A stretch of 64,000 nt of DNA from Cristatella mucedo (Eukaryota; Bryozoa; Phylactolaemata; Cristatellidae). Numbering within the stretch: the stretch's first letter is position 1; each line of letters starts with the position of its first letter. The notes under the pieces are model-generated. The model saw nothing but the letters and a program-made list of their open reading frames with translations. It did not search any database and was not told the origin of the DNA. Positions 60,416-64,000 of the stretch are shown here, piece after piece. A program made the translations under genes and the position numbers. The stretch is from contig WPIO01000005.1 of assembly GCA_009760855.2 (NCBI GenBank), positions 124,001 to 188,000 on the forward strand. The letters are read 5' to 3'.

Positions 60416-62661
60416 CTGCATGAGGAATAAAAATACTAAAATCAAATTATAGCTCGTACATTTTAAAATCATCCAGAAAAACCGTTGCCTCTTATTGGCC
60501 TGCTTACCTTTGTTTGAATCATGCCTTGCCGCTGTTTACGCAAGTCGATTATAATCTGATTTATATCAAATTTGAGGTCTTTCTCCATGCACGACATTAT
60601 AATATCCAACGCAATGACAGCTCCCGTTCGGCCGATGCCTGCACTACAGTGCAGGACGACTGGGCCGCTGACGTGAAATTCATGCATCACTCTCAGGAAC
60701 TAAAAGATACAAAGCACTCTGATTATATAACCGCAAGTACATGGTAGGCAATGCCAGTCCAAGCCAACGTGCATTATACCTGAAGCAATGAGCGAGCTTC
60801 GCTAGGAACCCCTCGGTCGGGCCAAGTCTTGTAGTTGAGATGAACGGTCTGATGAACCAGAGAGCTGAATTGATCACTGACGGTTATATAGCGCACGTCA
60901 AAATGCTCCATCTGATAGGCCTTGTTCAGTGAAACCTGATATCTACGCAAGCATAGTATAATTTTTAATAGCAAGTAGCAAAGTCCCAAGCATTTGTGTT
61001 CATCATAACAATAGGCAAAGATAATGGTGTGTATAATTTCATTCAACCATTTAGTGCACCATTACGTACGACAGCACATCGGAGGCAAAAAAGCTCAGTG
61101 ATCAAATTGATTTTAACATCTTTTTAAATGCCTAATTCGGGATATGTCATGATAACAACCGATAGTAATTTCTAGGGCTTGGAACCATACAAATTGAAGG
61201 TTCGATCTCTAAAAGATCAGAGACGCAGCTTAACATCCAGAGTCAGTATGCTGGGAAGCATTGAGATTAACAGTTTTCAGATATAGTTGGATAAGCTAGA
61301 GAACTAGGAGAACAGCAACCAACAAGAGCAGTTATTACCAAGCATTCATGACATGCATGGCACCATGCTTAGACAAGAATGCAAAAGCAAACACCTCTGG
61401 ATTTTAACACATGCTGACTCATGCACAGGTAAAGACGAAATGCACACGATCCCCGCGGCTCAGAAAAAGCTTGGTGGAATAGATGTGTGCAATATAGCAG
61501 TGAGTTGAAGGATGCAAAATCGATGAATGTGGTGGTGGAAGTCGAAAGCAAGGTCCACACTGTCATTGCATACGAACTGGAAGCCGAGGAGCCAGTCGTG
61601 CAAGAGCTTGCACGGAGAACAAAGAGGTCGGATAGGGGTAGGCTAGTGCAAGCGAGCGAAGGGGCCTGCTAGACAAACAGGGGATCCAGAAATCGATTTG
61701 ATGCTGCTTGAAAGGCAGGAGTGGTGTGGTGTGGCAGCTATACCATTGACAGCAGACTGGACGAGCTGCGGAGTTTTGCACCAGTTGCAACCGGTTGGAG
61801 GGGGACAGGCTTAGAGTCATTAATACAAGGAACTGCAGTAATCCAAATGCGATGTCAAAATTGTGTAAACTAGCTCGCTTGCCTGTCGTTCTATTGTCTT
61901 AGCAGGCGCTGACTTCAGCGATGTTCGATGCACTCGTCACGTCAGCCACACTACAGCTCAACATTAAGGTGGCAGTGGCAAAAAAAGTTGCCTCGAGGAG
62001 GCTTGCACACGTCCCTTCACCCGCATGAGCAGTCTAGATGGCTCACAGTAAGGAACACTAAGGGCAATGGGCCGAGTTCAGCCCATGCCTCCAGCTACTC
62101 CTATCGGAACGTCCAGTAGGCAGGCAAGTCGAAAGGCTAGGCAAGCATGAGTGCAGAGAAACCACGACTGCACGACGTGAGAGCAGCGGCACCACAAATG
62201 GATTCACCCCGCAAATTCTTCGTATAGACTGAAAGCAGTATGGCCCGGCGACGAGGCTGCCGAACGATAAGACAAGCTACATTGGAGGAGGACACTGTGA
62301 TGGGAGGCAAATGGCACAGAAAGGCCACATAAACCAATAAACCAGCAGCAGCAGCAGGCGATAGAGGCTGCTGACCGGCTGACATAAGACAGCGCTCACC
62401 TGTCAGACACCACTAGAGGTGTGTCGGGCGAATCGGGCCAGTATCTGTGGCACTTCACTTTGCCGCTCTCCACGTCGAGCGTTAGCATCGCAACGACCTG
62501 CACCTTTTGCTCCACAACCATTTGCCAGAAATGAGGTGTAGTCTGCGGCAACGGTCCCTGGCAAGCTATGTAATGAGACATGTCCTCGCCGAGGGGTATG
62601 CGTATGTGACTGGCATTGATGTAATCATCGTCACCCGAGAGTATGACTCTGTTGTAGTCAT
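60359..62661 (-). CDS. PTPN13: Protein tyrosine phosphatase catalytic domain, PTPN13-like (3' end of gene)
   Basis: Four exons, 62400-62661, 60780-60942, 60508-60699 and 60359-60415, join in phase and end in TAA. They encode most of a classical PTP domain. In order this comprises GDDDYINASHIRIPLGE, YIACQGPLPQTTPHFWQMV, KCHRYWPD, a WPDRG loop, the P-loop HCSAGIGRTG and the Q-loop GMIQTKDQYLFCY. The enzyme removes phosphate from phosphotyrosine using the P-loop cysteine. All catalytic residues are present. The closest remembered match is PTPN13/PTP-BL (IKIPVGKEEFVYIACQGPLP, SGPIITHCSAGIGRSG). The KNRY-type start of the domain and any FERM/PDZ regions must lie upstream. They are not identified here, so PTPN20 or another relative is possible. 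The protein stops within a few residues of the end of the catalytic domain. Confidence 0.88.
60508..60699 (-). CDS. PTPN13: PTP exon: P-loop
   Basis: Acceptor CTTTTAG, donor AAG|GTAAGC. It encodes MHEFHVSGPVVLHCSAGIGR, TGAVIALDIIM and DLRKQRQGMIQTK. The catalytic Cys and Arg are intact. Confidence 0.96.
60780..60942 (-). CDS. PTPN13: PTP exon: WPD loop
   Basis: Acceptor TTGCGTAG, donor CAG|GTATAA. It encodes YQVSLNKAYQMEHFDVRYIT and HLNYKTWPDRGVPSEARSLL. The WPD aspartate (general acid) is present. The usual histidine after it is arginine. Confidence 0.93.
61130..61950 (-). mobile_element. Degraded LINE B-like copy in PTP intron
   Basis: The minus strand reads SNRLQLVQNSAARPVCCQWY, then HTTPLLPFKQHQIDFWI and SLALAYPYP in broken frames. 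Further antisense sequence matches the RT thumb of LINE B. Strongly diverged. Confidence 0.7.
62400..62661 (-). CDS. PTPN13: PTP exon: phosphotyrosine loop and CQGPLP region
   Basis: Acceptor TTTTGCAG, donor ACAG|GTGAGC. It contains DDYINASHI, HYIACQGPLPQTTPHFWQMV and MLTLDVESGKVKCHRYWPD. It begins in phase 1, so at least one more 5' exon supplies the start of the PTP domain. Confidence 0.93.
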
Positions 62662-63633
62662 CTGCAAAAGTAAACACTGACAGCTGCAGTCAAATGTCGT
62701 GCGACGTTTGAGCTCATATGGTGCACACCGTACAGGTTGCAGCTAATTATGGTAGGGGCAAGCATTGATCATCTGCACCTGTTGAAGCAGCAAACAGTGT
62801 CACAGTTTTTCCCCCGAAAAGTCACTACGAATCCCCAATAACAGATCGTGGAAGTTGGCAAGTGCTCGTTAAACGAATATAAAGACTGAGAACATGAATC
62901 TTAACAGTTCCCACATATATTATAAAGCATAACTAGATTGCATGGCAGTAATTTGGTTTTAGCAAAGGTCACAAGCAATTTCAGCAAGTCTTAACAAGTT
63001 ATTTTGAAAATTCTACGCATAGAGATTCGGAGGGGACCTTCGGTGGCAAAAGCTTGTTGAGGCAAGCAAAGGCATGAACTGGAATATTTTTTACTTGTCC
63101 TAGGATTAACCCTTAGTTTAATTTTCCAACCTCTCCCCTTTGAATCTTGCTAAATCTGGCTCCTAATATGACTGTACACAAGTTTTCAACTGAGAAATAG
63201 TAGCCATCGTCATAACATCCGACAGTACTCGGTCTCAAATATCTCCAAAGATCGGATAACAAGCCACAAGGATTTCACATTTAAGCCCGTAGTGGCCCTA
63301 TTCTCAATAATTTGCCGGTAACCACAGCAGTACCATCTTTTTGCTTAAAGACAGCTGGTGATAGAGGCTTAAGGTAGATGTTCGGCTCCACACGTTCAAG
63401 TTAGCAGGTGGACCCAAACGACTCTTATGCAGTGGCCAAGGACTTGCTCTCATCGGCAGCTGATCTTCAGGCTGTACGTCAGGCAGTTAAGTGCAGCTGT
63501 TGTGTGACGGTTTTTCCAGCGGCATCACAATCTTTAGCCTTGCTATGGCCTTCTCAGGCGTTAGAAGCCAAGCATAAAGTCCGGTCTGCCGTTAAACATT
63601 TCGTACCTCAGTATAGGCGTCCCATCTAGACCA
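62662..63633 (-). other. Presumed PTP intron, no exon recognised
   Basis: The exon encoding the KNRY-type start of the PTP domain should lie upstream of 62661, but I could not find it here. A short LINE A-like piece occurs at about 63320-63395. Confidence 0.4.
63320..63395 (+). mobile_element. Short LINE A remnant
   Basis: CTTAAAGACAGCTGGTGATA, then GAGGCTTAA, resembles CTTAAAGACAGTTGGCGACA, then GAAGCTTTA of family A. Confidence 0.45.
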
Positions 63634-63748
63634 TAGAAGGTCTGGTACTCTTTTCGGATCAAGTAAACCATTCTCTGCTGCCAGTTGTTGTGTGACAGTG
63701 GCTCCAGCGGCGGCTGTTCTAGTGGGAGTCTCGCGGAGACACAGTGGG
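63634..63748 (-). CDS. Unidentified minus-strand exon-like block
   Basis: The minus-strand frame reads PLEPLSHNNWQQRMVYLIRK, then EYQTFYGLDGTPILR, directly followed by GTACGA as a possible donor. The upstream limit is a guess (a CACTAG acceptor near 63750). The composition looks like real protein. It ends in phase 2 and so cannot join directly to the 62661 PTP exon. It may be an upstream exon of the same gene or belong to another minus-strand gene. I do not recognise it. Confidence 0.4.
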
Positions 63749-64000
63749 TGCACGTGCACAGTAAACGAGACTCTGCTTTATTCCTCTCAACGGGCACACA
63801 TATGGGAGCTCGATCAATCGCAGCAGATGACACGAAATATAACCTGCATTAGTGGCCCGACGCTGCGCTGCTTCAATGGCTTAACTGTTTGACACAGCTG
63901 AGGCATGTGCATTAGTGTCAGGCGCTTTGCTAATTACAGCAGAAGCCGCAGGCGCACAACACACAGCCAGGTCTTGTTCCTCCCTTTCTCCCTAACTCTG

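Overview
The window is invertebrate animal genomic DNA. Its genes have many introns with GT/AG junctions, the spacers are full of non-LTR retrotransposon pieces and tRNA-derived SINEs, and there are long simple repeats, but no bacterial-style operons. I cannot name the lineage from sequence alone. Three genes are recognised with high confidence, and a fourth is present in part. All exon coordinates are my own readings from reading-frame phase, splice junctions and family similarity. No cDNA was available.

Plus strand, 1-5.3 kb: the 3' half of a polycystin-2 (PKD2) family channel gene, here called copy 1. It encodes the S4-S5 linker to S5, the pore and S6, a post-S6 exon and the C-terminal coiled coil. 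Plus strand, 20.8-36.9 kb: a second, complete PKD2 gene in the same orientation, here called copy 2. It has 14 inferred exons that join in phase to 891 codons. The pair is a head-to-tail tandem duplication. The 15 kb between them holds a decayed multi-copy gene relative, several LINE fragments, a GACA-type satellite tract and a degenerate ~175-bp tandem array.

Minus strand, 47.4-58.2 kb: PPAN (Peter Pan/SSF1), a Brix-domain ribosome-biogenesis factor. It has 10 inferred exons totalling 531 codons, and the first coding exon contributes only the ATG. Minus strand, 60.4-62.7 kb: the C-terminal catalytic domain of a classical tyrosine phosphatase that most resembles PTPN13 (PTP-BL). Its active-site motifs are intact and the 5' part lies beyond the window. 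One more minus-strand exon-like block at 63.6-63.75 kb is unidentified.

Repeats: there are two LINE families of L2/CR1 type. Family A ends in (ACATT)n and includes a 2.9-kb 5'-truncated copy at 40.2-43.1 kb. Family B ends in a hairpin followed by (ATT)n. Two tRNA-derived SINE families are present. SINE1 shares its 3' hairpin core with LINE B. SINE2 has about six copies, one of them inside a PKD2 intron. Purine tracts of up to about 1 kb lie within and just beyond PKD2 copy 2. The main biological interest is the tandem PKD2 pair, because the two copies differ in the S6 gate, the EF-hand and the C-terminal tail.
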